Positions 17,159-26,727 of a DNA stretch of 64,000 nt are shown here, piece after piece. A model generated the notes under the pieces. The model was not told the DNA's origin. It was given only the letters and a program-made list of their open reading frames with translations, and did not search any database. The stretch is from CADEDV01 sp964596345 (lineage in GTDB: Bacteria > Bacteroidota > Bacteroidia > Chitinophagales > Chitinophagaceae). The translations under genes and the position numbers were made by a program. The number at the start of each line of letters is the position of its first letter. The stretch's first letter is position 1. The stretch covers positions 806,001-870,000 of the forward strand of contig CAZQSZ010000001.1 of the NCBI GenBank assembly GCA_964596345.1, read 5' to 3'.

Positions 17159-19165
17159 ATGAAAAAAAATCTTTTCTTCATCAGCATGTTTGTTGCTTGC
17201 ACTGTAGCTGCACAGCAAAAGGATTATTCCATAAAAGATATCAATTTTACACAGGTACATCTTGCCGATAATTTCTGGCTGCCAAGAATTGAAATAAACA
17301 GGACGGTTACTATTCCCGCTTCTTTTGAACGTTGCGAGAATACCGGACGTGTCAAGAACTTTGTGATGGCCGCTGAAAAAAAAGGTAAATTCTGTACGGT
17401 ATACCCTTTTGATGATACTGATATTTATAAAACGATTGAGGGGGCAGCATTTTCTTTGGCCACACATCCGGATAAAAAACTGGATGCCTATGTGGATTCT
17501 TTAATTGTGATCATCCGGAATGCACAGGAACCCGATGGTTATTTATATACAGCCCGGACCATTGACCCGGTTAATGTAGGAAGCTGGGTTGGTAAGGAAC
17601 GTTGGGAAAAAGAAAGAGAGTTAAGTCATGAACTGTACAATGCAGGTCATATGTATGAAGCAGCGGTGGCACATTACCTCGCAACTAAAAAAAGAAATTT
17701 CCTGGATATTGCTATAAAAAATGCTGACCTGGTTTGCAGTGTTTTCGGACCCGGGAAAAGATCAGTGGCACCGGGACACGAGATCGTTGAAATGGGACTG
17801 GTAAAATTATTTCGTATCACCGGCAAACAGGAATATTTGAATACAGCTAAGTTTTTTATTTATGCCAGGGGCCAGTACAGCGGGTACGATCTGAAGAGTA
17901 CTGACTCCTGGAAGAACGGTTCTTACTGGCAGGACCATAAGCCGGTGGTGCAGCAGGATGAAGCAGTGGGGCATGCTGTACGGGCAGGTTATTTATATTC
18001 CGCAGTCGCAGATGTGGCCGCATTAACCGGTGATGACAGCCTGACAAAAGCTATTGATAAGATCTGGGAGAATGTTGTTTCCAAAAAACTGTATATACAG
18101 GGAGGTATTGGAGCCAGGGGTGATGGAGAACGTTTCGGGGCTAACTATGAGTTGCCAAATAATACGGCCTATAATGAAACTTGTGCTGCTATCGCCAACG
18201 TGTACTGGAATTATCGTATGTTCTTATTGCATGGTGACAGTAAGTACATGGATGTACTGGAAAGAACATTGTACAACGGGTTGATCTCCGGTGTTGGATT
18301 GGATGGGAAATCCTTTTTCTATACCAACGCCATGGAAGTGAGGAATAGCTTTTCACATAATGATATTGAACGGGAAAGATCCGGATGGTTCCAGTGCAGT
18401 TGCTGCCCCACCAATGTTTGTCGTTTTATTCCTGCCGTGCCCGGCTATATGTATGCGCAAAAGGGAAGCGACCTGTATGTGAATCTTTTTATCAGCAGTA
18501 CCGCTAACCTCAGCATAAATAATAAGCCGGTGCAGCTGATACAACAAAATAATTATCCCTGGGAAGGCGACCTTAGGTTTACCATTCAAACAGCCAAAGC
18601 CAATAGTTTTAAATTATTGATCCGTATTCCGGGCTGGGTAGTAAACACCGCGGTGCCATCGGATTTGTATTCATTTCAAAAGATTGCAGGAGCGAAGCCA
18701 GCCATAAAAATAAATGGAGAACCGGTCACCTATGAAATACAGAATGGCTATGCCGTGATAGACCGGGCCTGGAAAAAGAATGATGAAGTAGTGGTAACGC
18801 TTCCGATGGAAATAAAACAAATAACCGCCAACGAAAAGATAAAAGACAATATCGGCAAACTTGCCTTGCAGCGGGGCCCCATTGTTTATTGTGCCGAATG
18901 GGCAGACAACAATGGTAAAGCAGGAAATATCATCATCCCGGCAGGAGCGACCTTTTCAACAGAATACAAACCCGCATTACTGAACGGGGTTATGACATTG
19001 ACAACTGAAGTGCCTGTTGTATCGATCACAGGAACGGAAAACATTACCACGGAAAAGAAGCCGGTAACCCTGGTACCTTATTACAGTTGGGCCAATAGGG
19101 GGAAGGGAGAAATGACAATCTGGTTCCCGTCCTATATAAAAGATATTGAAATATTAAGTAAGTAA
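17159..19165 (+). CDS. GH127 beta-L-arabinofuranosidase (secreted)
   Basis: Glycoside hydrolase family 127 (former DUF1680), 668 aa, with a signal peptide ending near AAAQ (about residue 20). By analogy with HypBA1 of Bifidobacterium the active-site set is complete: Glu324 (zinc), Glu340 (acid/base) in AYNETCA, Cys342 (zinc), Cys415 (nucleophile) and Cys416 (zinc) in FQCSCCPTNV. Such enzymes release L-arabinose from beta-L-arabinofuranosides such as those on plant hydroxyproline-rich glycoproteins. The enzyme is probably periplasmic: no T9SS sorting domain or lipobox is seen. It lies between the epimerase and araA in the operon. Confidence 0.9.
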   Translation: MKKNLFFISMFVACTVAAQQKDYSIKDINFTQVHLADNFWLPRIEINRTVTIPASFERCENTGRVKNFVMAAEKKGKFCTVYPFDDTDIYKTIEGAAFSLATHPDKKLDAYVDSLIVIIRNAQEPDGYLYTARTIDPVNVGSWVGKERWEKERELSHELYNAGHMYEAAVAHYLATKKRNFLDIAIKNADLVCSVFGPGKRSVAPGHEIVEMGLVKLFRITGKQEYLNTAKFFIYARGQYSGYDLKSTDSWKNGSYWQDHKPVVQQDEAVGHAVRAGYLYSAVADVAALTGDDSLTKAIDKIWENVVSKKLYIQGGIGARGDGERFGANYELPNNTAYNETCAAIANVYWNYRMFLLHGDSKYMDVLERTLYNGLISGVGLDGKSFFYTNAMEVRNSFSHNDIERERSGWFQCSCCPTNVCRFIPAVPGYMYAQKGSDLYVNLFISSTANLSINNKPVQLIQQNNYPWEGDLRFTIQTAKANSFKLLIRIPGWVVNTAVPSDLYSFQKIAGAKPAIKINGEPVTYEIQNGYAVIDRAWKKNDEVVVTLPMEIKQITANEKIKDNIGKLALQRGPIVYCAEWADNNGKAGNIIIPAGATFSTEYKPALLNGVMTLTTEVPVVSITGTENITTEKKPVTLVPYYSWANRGKGEMTIWFPSYIKDIEILSK

Positions 19166-19182
19166 AATAAAGCAGGAGCGAA

Positions 19183-20691
19183 ATGAATACAAGTATCAAT
19201 ACAAAGGGTCTCGAAGTATGGTTTGTTACCGGCAGTCAGAATTTATACGGTGAAGAGACGCTGAAACAAGTGGCTGTACACAGTTCAAAAATTGCTAAAA
19301 GCCTGAATGACGCAGAAGCAATACCGGTGAAAGTGGTATTTAAACCTGTTCTAAAGTCAACAGAGGAAATTTACAACCTGGTGCTGGATGTAAACAGTAA
19401 TAAAAAATGTATTGGAATCATCACCTGGATGCATACGTTTTCCCCGGCCAAAATGTGGATCAACGGTTTGAAGTATTTGCAAAAACCCATGTTGCATTTC
19501 CATACACAATTTAACAGGGATATCCCCTGGAGTGAAATTGATATGGATTTTATGAACCTGAACCAGTCTGCACATGGGGACAGGGAGTTTGGCTTTATCG
19601 TAAGCCGGATGCGGCTCAACCGGAAAGTGGTGGTGGGGTATTGGCAGGATAAAAAAACAGTGGCACAAATTGCGGAATGGACAAGGATTGCAACAGGTTG
19701 GCATGACTGGCAGGGAGCCAAATTTGTACGGTTTGGAGATAATATGCGTTACGTGGCGGTAACAGATGGCGATAAAGTAGAAGCGGAATTAAAATTTGGT
19801 TTTAGTGTCAATACACATGGAGTGGGAGACCTGGTTGGCTATATCAATGGTATAAAAGAAACGGCCATCACAAAACTCTGTGATGAATATGCGGCTCTCT
19901 ATAAGCTCATGCCTTCACTGAAGAAAGGAGGCGGGCAACATCAGTCATTACGGGAAGCGGCAAAGATCGAATTAGGTATCCGCAAATTTTTGGAGGATGG
20001 AGGCTTTAAAGGATTTACCGATACATTCGAAGACCTGCATGGTATGGTTCAGCTGCCGGGGATCGCTTCCCAGCGTTTGATGGCAGATGGTTACGGATTT
20101 GCAGGGGAAGGTGACTGGAAGACCGCTGCACTGGTACGGGCAATGAAAGTGATGGGAAATGGATTAAAAGGTGGTAATTCCTTCATGGAAGATTATACCT
20201 ATCATTTTGAACCGGGCAATAATTTAGTCTTAGGTTCTCATATGCTGGAAATCTGTTCCTCCATTGCGGGAGAAAAACCCAGCTGTGAAATACATCCGCT
20301 GGGTATTGGTGGTAAAGCAGACCCGGTCCGGTTGGTATTTAATGTAGCTGCCGGACCTGCCCTGAATGCCTCGCTGATTGATATGGGTGACCGCTTCCGG
20401 TTATTGGTAAATGAAGTGGAAGCAGTGGCTCCAAAAAATAAATTACCCAAACTACCGGTTGCACGGGTATTATGGAAACCATTGCCCGATTTTAATATGG
20501 CCTGCGCCGCATGGATCTATGCCGGGGGTGCCCACCATACCTGCTACAGCCAGAATATTTCAGCAGAAGGGTTACAGGATTTTGCAGAGATGGCCGGGAT
20601 TGAATATGTTTTGATCGGGAAAACTACAAATATCCCTGATTTGAAAAGGGAATTACGGGTGAATGATGTAGTTTACAAGTTTAATAAATAA
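19183..20691 (+). CDS. araA: L-arabinose isomerase
   Basis: Converts L-arabinose to L-ribulose; manganese-dependent. The 502-aa protein starts with VWFVTGSQNLYGEETL, a clear AraA signature, and carries the catalytic Glu in DTFEDLHGMVQLPGIASQR and GFAGEGDW, with metal histidines in GSHMLEICSSIAG and the late AGGAHHTCYS motif. Length equals E. coli AraA (500 aa). It starts 17 bases after the GH127 gene. Confidence 0.97.
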   Translation: MNTSINTKGLEVWFVTGSQNLYGEETLKQVAVHSSKIAKSLNDAEAIPVKVVFKPVLKSTEEIYNLVLDVNSNKKCIGIITWMHTFSPAKMWINGLKYLQKPMLHFHTQFNRDIPWSEIDMDFMNLNQSAHGDREFGFIVSRMRLNRKVVVGYWQDKKTVAQIAEWTRIATGWHDWQGAKFVRFGDNMRYVAVTDGDKVEAELKFGFSVNTHGVGDLVGYINGIKETAITKLCDEYAALYKLMPSLKKGGGQHQSLREAAKIELGIRKFLEDGGFKGFTDTFEDLHGMVQLPGIASQRLMADGYGFAGEGDWKTAALVRAMKVMGNGLKGGNSFMEDYTYHFEPGNNLVLGSHMLEICSSIAGEKPSCEIHPLGIGGKADPVRLVFNVAAGPALNASLIDMGDRFRLLVNEVEAVAPKNKLPKLPVARVLWKPLPDFNMACAAWIYAGGAHHTCYSQNISAEGLQDFAEMAGIEYVLIGKTTNIPDLKRELRVNDVVYKFNK

Positions 20692-20742
20692 TGTAAAACC
20701 GGAAAAATAAAGGTTCTGATCACCAAACTAAAATAACAGCTA

Positions 20743-22431
20743 ATGAATAATCTTGCCACAAAAGATATCGTTGTTTTCATTGTCTATTTTATCCTCATAG
20801 CTGGCTACGGATACTGGATCTACCAGCGAAAAAAGAAAGCATCCATTACTGCCTCCCATGATTTTTTCCTGGCAGAAGGGTCATTGACCTGGTGGGCTAT
20901 CGGGGCGTCCTTGATCGCCTCTAACATTTCTGCCGAACAATTTATCGGCATGAGTGGTAATGGTTTTTTTGTGGGGGTTGCTGTGGCGGCTTATGAGTGG
21001 ATCGCTGCGGTGGCACTCATCATCATTGCAGTATGGTTTATACCTATTTACCTGAAGAATAAGATCTATACCATGCCGCAGTTTTTGAAAACGAGGTATA
21101 ATGAAACGGTATCACTGATCATGGCCATCTTCTGGTTGTTCCTGTACATTTTTGTTAACCTTACTTCCATTTTATTCCTGGGTGCTGTGGCTATCAGTGG
21201 CCTGGTAGGCCCGGAGTATTTTCATACGATCATGATCGGGCTGGCGATCTTCGCCCTTATCATCACCCTCGGCGGTATGAAGGTGATCGGCTACACCGAT
21301 GTGATCCAGGTGGCGGTGCTGATCATCGGCGGATTTGCCACTATCTATTTTGCCTTGACAATTGTGAGTGAAAAATTTGGATTGGGCAGGGATGCGATCG
21401 CCGGTTTCAATACGCTGTTAAAAGAAGCACCTGAACATTTTCACATGATATTGAGTAAGCCAGATGCCAACTCTTCACAGGAGTATATCAATAAGTATTT
21501 ATTATTGCCGGGTATTGCCATGTATTTTGCCGGGCAGTGGATCGTGAATCTTAATTACTGGGGTTGTAACCAGTATATCACCCAGCGGGCATTGGGTGCT
21601 GACCTGCAGACAGCCCGTAAAGGCATTCTGTTTGCCGGGTTCTTAAAATTGTTAATGCCGATCATTGTAATGCTGCCGGGTATTGCGGCTTATGTGTTAA
21701 ATAAAAGCGGTCACCTCCAGGTGGATAAGATGGATGATGCTTATTCCTCCATCCTTGGGTTTTTACCGGAAGGTTTAAAAGGTTTATCAATTGCGGCTTT
21801 AACAGCAGCGATCGTGGCATCGTTAGCCGGTAAGCTGAACAGTATCTCCACCATTTATACCTATGACATTCATAAGAAATATTTTAATAAAGAAATAGAG
21901 GAAAAGAAGCAGGTTTGGCTGGGGCGAATGGTAGCAGTAGTAGCCATCCTTATCTCTTTGTTATTTACCTGGGATGACCTGTTGGGAATCGGAGGCGAAG
22001 GTGGGTTCACCTTTATACAAAAGTATACTGGCTTTATCAGCCCGGGTGTGTTTGCCATGTTCATTTTAGGTATGTTCTGGAAACGGACAACTGGTGCTGC
22101 TGCAGTTGCAGGGTTGATCACCGGGTTAGTGTTGGCTGTATTCTTTAATAATTATGCGGTATCAGTTTTTGGAAACGAGACCTGGCTGTACACCGCATTC
22201 CGGACTATTGAAGGGGGTAAGGAAGTGTACCAGATCCCTTTCCTTATCAATATGGGCTGGTCGTTCTTCTTTACGGTATTGATCATGGTTGGCTTTAGCC
22301 TGGCAGGCCCCAAAGTGAACCCGAAAGCATTTGAGCTGGATAAATCGATGTTCAAGCTGAGTCCTTCAATTACCGCAATGATCGTAGTGACATTATTGAT
22401 ACTGACAGTACTATATGCCAAATTCTGGTAG
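20743..22431 (+). CDS. sodium/solute symporter, probable arabinose transporter
   Basis: SSS-family (SGLT-like) inner-membrane transporter, 562 aa, about 14 helices. The SLIASNISAEQFIGMSGNGF segment and the central LPGIAMYFAGQWIVNLNYWG region fit the sugar-specific branch of the family, including Bacteroidota arabinose and galactose transporters. Being the last gene of the arabinose operon and followed by a strong terminator, it most likely imports L-arabinose with Na+; specificity is inferred from context only. Confidence 0.88.
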   Translation: MNNLATKDIVVFIVYFILIAGYGYWIYQRKKKASITASHDFFLAEGSLTWWAIGASLIASNISAEQFIGMSGNGFFVGVAVAAYEWIAAVALIIIAVWFIPIYLKNKIYTMPQFLKTRYNETVSLIMAIFWLFLYIFVNLTSILFLGAVAISGLVGPEYFHTIMIGLAIFALIITLGGMKVIGYTDVIQVAVLIIGGFATIYFALTIVSEKFGLGRDAIAGFNTLLKEAPEHFHMILSKPDANSSQEYINKYLLLPGIAMYFAGQWIVNLNYWGCNQYITQRALGADLQTARKGILFAGFLKLLMPIIVMLPGIAAYVLNKSGHLQVDKMDDAYSSILGFLPEGLKGLSIAALTAAIVASLAGKLNSISTIYTYDIHKKYFNKEIEEKKQVWLGRMVAVVAILISLLFTWDDLLGIGGEGGFTFIQKYTGFISPGVFAMFILGMFWKRTTGAAAVAGLITGLVLAVFFNNYAVSVFGNETWLYTAFRTIEGGKEVYQIPFLINMGWSFFFTVLIMVGFSLAGPKVNPKAFELDKSMFKLSPSITAMIVVTLLILTVLYAKFW

Positions 22432-22455
22432 TCTATAGCAGAAGGAAATAGATTC

Positions 22456-22480
22456 AAAGCAGCCGCAAGGCTGCTTTTTT
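22456..22480 (+). terminator. terminator at the end of the arabinose operon
   Basis: AAAGCAGCC (22456-22464) pairs with GGCTGCTTT (22469-22477) around GCAA, followed by TTTTTT. Because the stem begins with AAA, it may also stop transcripts from the convergent HAD gene. Confidence 0.92.
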
Positions 22481-22483
22481 ATT

Positions 22484-23140
22484 TTATAGTAATTGTTGTA
22501 TGACCGGGTTGCTGTAATCAGCTATCAGCATTTTTACATTGCTGAATTGATGAAACTCATGCTCTTTATGCAGGGTGGTGAGTACCACACAATCCATACC
22601 TGCATTCGCAGCAGCTTCCACACCTTTGGGGGCATCTTCAAAGACCAGGCAATCAACAGGGTCAATTCCTAATGCGGAAGCACATTCCAGGAATGTTTCA
22701 GGATCAGGTTTGCTTTTTACTACATTATCTGCACTGATCAGTGCCCCGAAATAAGAACGGATATCCAGGTTGTCAATCACAAAATCAATATTGAACATAA
22801 TAGCAGCCGAACCGATGGCCATTTTTATACCAGACTGCTGTGCCTGCCGGAGAAATTCAGTAAGCCCCGGTAATAATTGCAAATGGGGTTTGAATTCCTG
22901 CTGGTATTGCTTTTCTTTTTCAAAACCCATTTTCTTTTTCTCTTCCGCTGAAAAACGCCCCGGCATTACCCGTTCGATCACTTCCTCGTTTTTCCCGTAA
23001 CATTCTTCTTTCATTTGTTCCAGGCTGATACCGGCACCCAGGTCATTCAGTATCCGGTGCCAGGCCCTGATATGATAGGGCATATCATTGATCATCGTTC
23101 CGTTCAGATCAAAGAGGAATGCTTTATATCGTTTTTTCAT
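22484..23140 (-). CDS. HAD-superfamily hydrolase, beta-phosphoglucomutase-like
   Basis: Cytoplasmic HAD hydrolase with a helical cap (218 aa). Motif I reads FDLNGTM: nucleophile D11 is present, but the second Asp, normally the acid/base at D+2, is N13. Later motifs are intact: GSAA (about 107-110), KPDPETFLECA with its Lys, and VFEDAPKGVEAAANAGMDCV. It resembles the beta-phosphoglucomutase/pseudouridine phosphatase branch; substrate unknown. It converges with the arabinose operon, so a role in sugar phosphate handling is only a guess. TAATATTG, a near -7 box, lies 4 bases before the ATG. Confidence 0.82.
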   Translation of the reverse strand: MKKRYKAFLFDLNGTMINDMPYHIRAWHRILNDLGAGISLEQMKEECYGKNEEVIERVMPGRFSAEEKKKMGFEKEKQYQQEFKPHLQLLPGLTEFLRQAQQSGIKMAIGSAAIMFNIDFVIDNLDIRSYFGALISADNVVKSKPDPETFLECASALGIDPVDCLVFEDAPKGVEAAANAGMDCVVLTTLHKEHEFHQFSNVKMLIADYSNPVIQQLL

Positions 23141-23205
23141 GCCGCAATATTAGTGGAATAAATGTCAACAGTATTGGGCAAGGCAATAAATGGGAATGAA
23201 TTTGA

Positions 23206-24333
23206 TCAGTCAGCTGTATTTATTTTCTGTACGGCCAGCGGATCTCCCGCGGGTTTGCCTGTTACATAGCGGATATTGCGAAGCACAATTGTAAGTATTG
23301 TCATGAAAGCTAAAAGTATCAGCAAGATCAATTCCTGCCGCAATTCTTTCAGCCAATACACTTCGATCAGTATAAATCCATGAATAAAACAGATCAGCTT
23401 GGCGGCAAAAGCATGGCTGTATCCCTTATTCGTCAGCAGGTGATGAATATGTGTTTTATCTGCTTCAAACGGAGATTTACCCTTCCAGATGCGGGTGGAA
23501 AATACACGGACCGTATCAAACACCGGGATCAATACTATGCCAAGAATAAATAGAGGAGCATGTTGTATCACGGGAACAGCGGCAGATATATTGACCTGTA
23601 ATAACCGGATGGCAAGTACAGCTATCACAAAACCCAGCAGCAAGGATCCTGTGTCTCCCATAAAGATCTTTGCCGGGTTAAAATTGAAGTATAAAAAAGC
23701 AAGTATGCCACCCGCCAATGCAAAGGCGATAAGAGCTGTGTTCACATCACCACTCATGGTAAGGAAAATGCCCAGGGTAACAAGGCTCATGAAACCGATG
23801 CCGCCTGCCAGGCCATCAATACCATCAATGAGGTTGAATGCATTAGTGATGCCAACGATTGCCAGGATGGTAAATGTGTACTGGGCGGAAACAGGTAATG
23901 CCTGGATGCCGAATAACCCGTCAAAAGAAGTGATACGGATACCTGATAAGGCGATGAGGGCTGCTAATCCCAGTTGAATAACAAACTTGTATTTAGCCGA
24001 AAGATCTTTCAGGTCGTCCATAATGCCAAGGCCAAAGAGAACGGATATGGCAAAGAAAAAGCTCACCTGGGGCACTTCGTTCGTAAAGGGAAACCAAAGA
24101 AAAAGCCCGGTCATCATACCGGCCAGTATGGCAATGCCTCCCATAGTAGGGATCGGTGTTTTATGTTCTTTTCTTGCGTTCGGGGTGTCGTACAGCCTGT
24201 ACTTATTAATAAGACTGATGATGGGAGGAATAGTGATCAGTGTAATAACAAAGGCAGTGATAAAACAAAGCAGGGCAAACTTATAATCACGGAAATAGAG
24301 ATCAAGCTGTAGCAGGTGGAAGTGGCTTTTCAT
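23206..24333 (-). CDS. undecaprenyl-phosphate glycosylphosphotransferase, MraY/WecA family
   Basis: Polytopic inner-membrane enzyme (375 aa, about 10-11 helices) that transfers a sugar-1-phosphate, usually GlcNAc-1-P, from UDP-sugar to undecaprenyl phosphate, the first step of surface polysaccharide assembly. Catalytic motifs are present: GIMDDLKDLSAKYKF, NAFNLIDGIDGLAGG, FMGDTGSLLLGF and the basic HIHHLL motif. This set fits WecA/TagO better than MraY, whose gene normally lies in the cell-wall cluster. It is 65 bases upstream of the HAD gene on the same strand and divergent from recG. Confidence 0.9.
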   Translation of the reverse strand: MKSHFHLLQLDLYFRDYKFALLCFITAFVITLITIPPIISLINKYRLYDTPNARKEHKTPIPTMGGIAILAGMMTGLFLWFPFTNEVPQVSFFFAISVLFGLGIMDDLKDLSAKYKFVIQLGLAALIALSGIRITSFDGLFGIQALPVSAQYTFTILAIVGITNAFNLIDGIDGLAGGIGFMSLVTLGIFLTMSGDVNTALIAFALAGGILAFLYFNFNPAKIFMGDTGSLLLGFVIAVLAIRLLQVNISAAVPVIQHAPLFILGIVLIPVFDTVRVFSTRIWKGKSPFEADKTHIHHLLTNKGYSHAFAAKLICFIHGFILIEVYWLKELRQELILLILLAFMTILTIVLRNIRYVTGKPAGDPLAVQKINTAD

Positions 24334-24376
24334 CTTCTTAGTTCGGTTTTTCTTAAGGTGGTATCAGAATCTGAAA

Positions 24377-24407
24377 TAAATATAAACGTATTTTTCAGCA
24401 CCCGCAA
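24377..24407 (-). promoter_or_regulatory. candidate promoter for the WecA-type gene
   Basis: On the minus strand TTG (24405-24407), a 20-base spacer and TATATTTA (24377-24384) fit the Bacteroidota promoter pattern with one mismatch in the last -7 base. The leader to the ATG at 24333 would be about 40 bases. Confidence 0.45.
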
Positions 24408-24450
24408 GCCCTTTTTTATTGTGCCGGAGCGAAAATTTACCCGGTATTTT

Positions 24451-24466
24451 AACCCGGCACCGGGTT
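24451..24466. other. perfect hairpin between divergent wecA-type gene and recG
   Basis: AACCCGG and CCGGGTT face each other around CA (24451-24466), with T and A runs outside. It lies in the 198-base divergent gap, upstream of the candidate promoters of both genes. It may be an operator or a transcription block between the two units. Confidence 0.4.
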
Positions 24467-24531
24467 TTAAAATCTTGTCAGGGGTATTTGCTTATTGATG
24501 CCCGTATTTTTTACATCGATAACATTCTGCC

Positions 24532-26703
24532 TTGGCTCCAAAGAATGAGCAGCACAGGCCCGCAAGGACTATTTTTGTAAAAAGTAGTTTTATTTCCGGC
24601 ACAACGCACATATTAGCCAGCCCGATCGAATACCTGAAAGGAGTGGGGCCGCAACGGGCCGACCTGCTCAAAAAAGAGCTCAGCATCTTCACCTTTGATG
24701 ACCTGCTGAATCATTTTCCCTACCGGCATATGGACCGGACCAAAGTTGATCCTATCAGTAGTATTACAACAGCTACAGAATTTGCACAAGTAGCAGCTGT
24801 GCTGGTAAGTTACGAGGTAATCGGTTTGAAAGCAGGCCGAAGGCTGGTGGCACAGGTAAAAGATAAGACAGGTTTTTTGGAGCTTACCTGGTTCCAGGGG
24901 GTGAACTGGATACAAAAAACATTGCAACAGGGGCAAGCCTATCTTATCTATGGCCGGGTTACATTCTTCAATGGAAAAGCACAGATCGTTCACCCGGAAA
25001 TGGAAGTGCTGACCGCAGAAAAAAAAGACGGGAAAGATTTTTTGGAGCCCGTTTATCCCACCACCGAAAAATTAAAAGCAAGGGGTCTTGGAGGAAAACA
25101 GATCGGTAAGCTGACAGAGGTATTATTAAGTTTAATAAAAGAAAAAGATATTCCTGAAAACTTACCGGATAGCATTTTGCAGCGATTAAAACTGGTCAGC
25201 CGGTATGAAGCGTACAGCGCCATTCATTTTCCCCCTGCGGCAGCTGCATATGAGCAAGCAGTGAAACGCCTGAAGTTTGAAGAACTATTTATCGCCCAGC
25301 TCCGGATGGCCATGTTAAGATCAGAACGGCATCGTTATTCCAAAGGAGTGGTGTTTGATAAAGTGGGTGATTATTTCAACGAATTTTATAAGCATCATTT
25401 ACCTTTTGCCCTGACCAATGCACAAAAAAGGGTGATCAAAGAGATCCGGGTGGATACAGCAAAAGGAAAGCAAATGAACCGGTTGCTGCAGGGTGATGTG
25501 GGCAGCGGGAAAACCATCGTGGCCCTTCTCATTATGTTACTGGCAGCTGATAATGACTACCAGGCCTGCCTGATGGCACCCACTGAAATCCTGGCTCAGC
25601 AACACTATGCAGGTATATCATCTCTTCTTGAAAAAACGGGAGTTACTGTCGGTTTGCTGACAGGGTCAGCCAGGTCAGCACATCGCAAGAAAATATTAAA
25701 AGAACTGGCAGCCGGCAGTTTGCAAATCCTGATCGGCACGCATGCCGTAATTGAAGAAGTGGTACAGTTTAAAAATCTAGGCATGGTGGTGATCGATGAG
25801 CAACATCGCTTTGGTGTGGCGCAAAGAGCAAGACTGTGGGCTAAAGCAACGATCCCGCCACATATTCTTGTCATGACGGCAACACCTATTCCAAGAACAC
25901 TGGCCATGACTGCTTATGGTGATCTTGATTATAGCGTTCTGGATGAGTTACCACCCGGACGGCAACCCATTACCACGGTTCATCGTTATGAGTCGCAGCG
26001 CAGTAAGGTAATGGATTTTTTAAAAGCGGAGATCGAAAAGGGAAGGCAGGTCTACATCATCTTCCCTTTAATAGAAGAAAGTGAGAAACTGGATTATGAG
26101 AACCTGATGCAGGGCTATGAAAATGTCAAAACCTATTTCCCGGAACCCAAATATTGGATCAGCATGGTACATGGCCGGCAACCCGCCGAACAGAAAGAAC
26201 TAAATATGAAAAGATTTGTTGAAGGAGATACACAGATCATGGTTTCCACCACAGTGATCGAAGTGGGGGTCAATGTGCCGAATGCCTCCGTGATGGTAAT
26301 TGAAAGTACCGAAAAATTCGGCCTTTCCCAGTTGCACCAGTTGAGGGGCAGGGTGGGCCGGGGTGCTGAAAAAAGCTATTGCATATTAATGACCGGGTCT
26401 AAATTGGGTAATGATGCCAGGGAACGCATCCGGATAATGACAGCTACCAATAATGGATTTGAAATAGCAGAAAAAGACCTGGAATTGAGAGGGCCGGGTG
26501 AAATAGCAGGGACAAGACAAAGCGGGGCATTAAACTTTAAACTGGCCAGTATTGTCCAAGACCGGCCATTATTAGAAATGACAAGGTCTTTGTCGGCAGA
26601 GTTGCTGGAAAGTGATCCGGACCTTGTTTCGGCCGAAAATTTGCGGTTAAAGAATTTTCTGCTGTCACAAAAGAGTAAAACAATTTGGAGCCGTATTTCT
26701 TAA
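24532..26703 (+). CDS. recG: ATP-dependent DNA helicase RecG (start uncertain)
   Basis: Branch-migrating helicase for stalled forks and Holliday junctions. Wedge/OB domain lies at about 30-160; helicase motifs are complete: GDVGSGKT (near 319-326), DEQHRFG, TATPIPRT, and HQLRGRVGRG in the second RecA-like domain. Length (723 aa) is slightly above the norm because the only in-frame standard start is a TTG at 24532; the family normally begins about six residues before PIEYLKGVGPQ (24622). No ATG, GTG or TTG lies in frame between a TATTTTTG box (24570-24577) and that point, so the true start may be non-standard, near 24592-24613. Confidence 0.93.
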   Translation: MAPKNEQHRPARTIFVKSSFISGTTHILASPIEYLKGVGPQRADLLKKELSIFTFDDLLNHFPYRHMDRTKVDPISSITTATEFAQVAAVLVSYEVIGLKAGRRLVAQVKDKTGFLELTWFQGVNWIQKTLQQGQAYLIYGRVTFFNGKAQIVHPEMEVLTAEKKDGKDFLEPVYPTTEKLKARGLGGKQIGKLTEVLLSLIKEKDIPENLPDSILQRLKLVSRYEAYSAIHFPPAAAAYEQAVKRLKFEELFIAQLRMAMLRSERHRYSKGVVFDKVGDYFNEFYKHHLPFALTNAQKRVIKEIRVDTAKGKQMNRLLQGDVGSGKTIVALLIMLLAADNDYQACLMAPTEILAQQHYAGISSLLEKTGVTVGLLTGSARSAHRKKILKELAAGSLQILIGTHAVIEEVVQFKNLGMVVIDEQHRFGVAQRARLWAKATIPPHILVMTATPIPRTLAMTAYGDLDYSVLDELPPGRQPITTVHRYESQRSKVMDFLKAEIEKGRQVYIIFPLIEESEKLDYENLMQGYENVKTYFPEPKYWISMVHGRQPAEQKELNMKRFVEGDTQIMVSTTVIEVGVNVPNASVMVIESTEKFGLSQLHQLRGRVGRGAEKSYCILMTGSKLGNDARERIRIMTATNNGFEIAEKDLELRGPGEIAGTRQSGALNFKLASIVQDRPLLEMTRSLSAELLESDPDLVSAENLRLKNFLLSQKSKTIWSRIS

Positions 26704-26727
26704 CAGAAGATTGTCACAACAGTTCTC

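Noticed and set aside
23489..23977. 162-aa open frame on + opposite the WecA-type gene
   Set aside because: Antisense shadow of a gene with all catalytic motifs; no start context.
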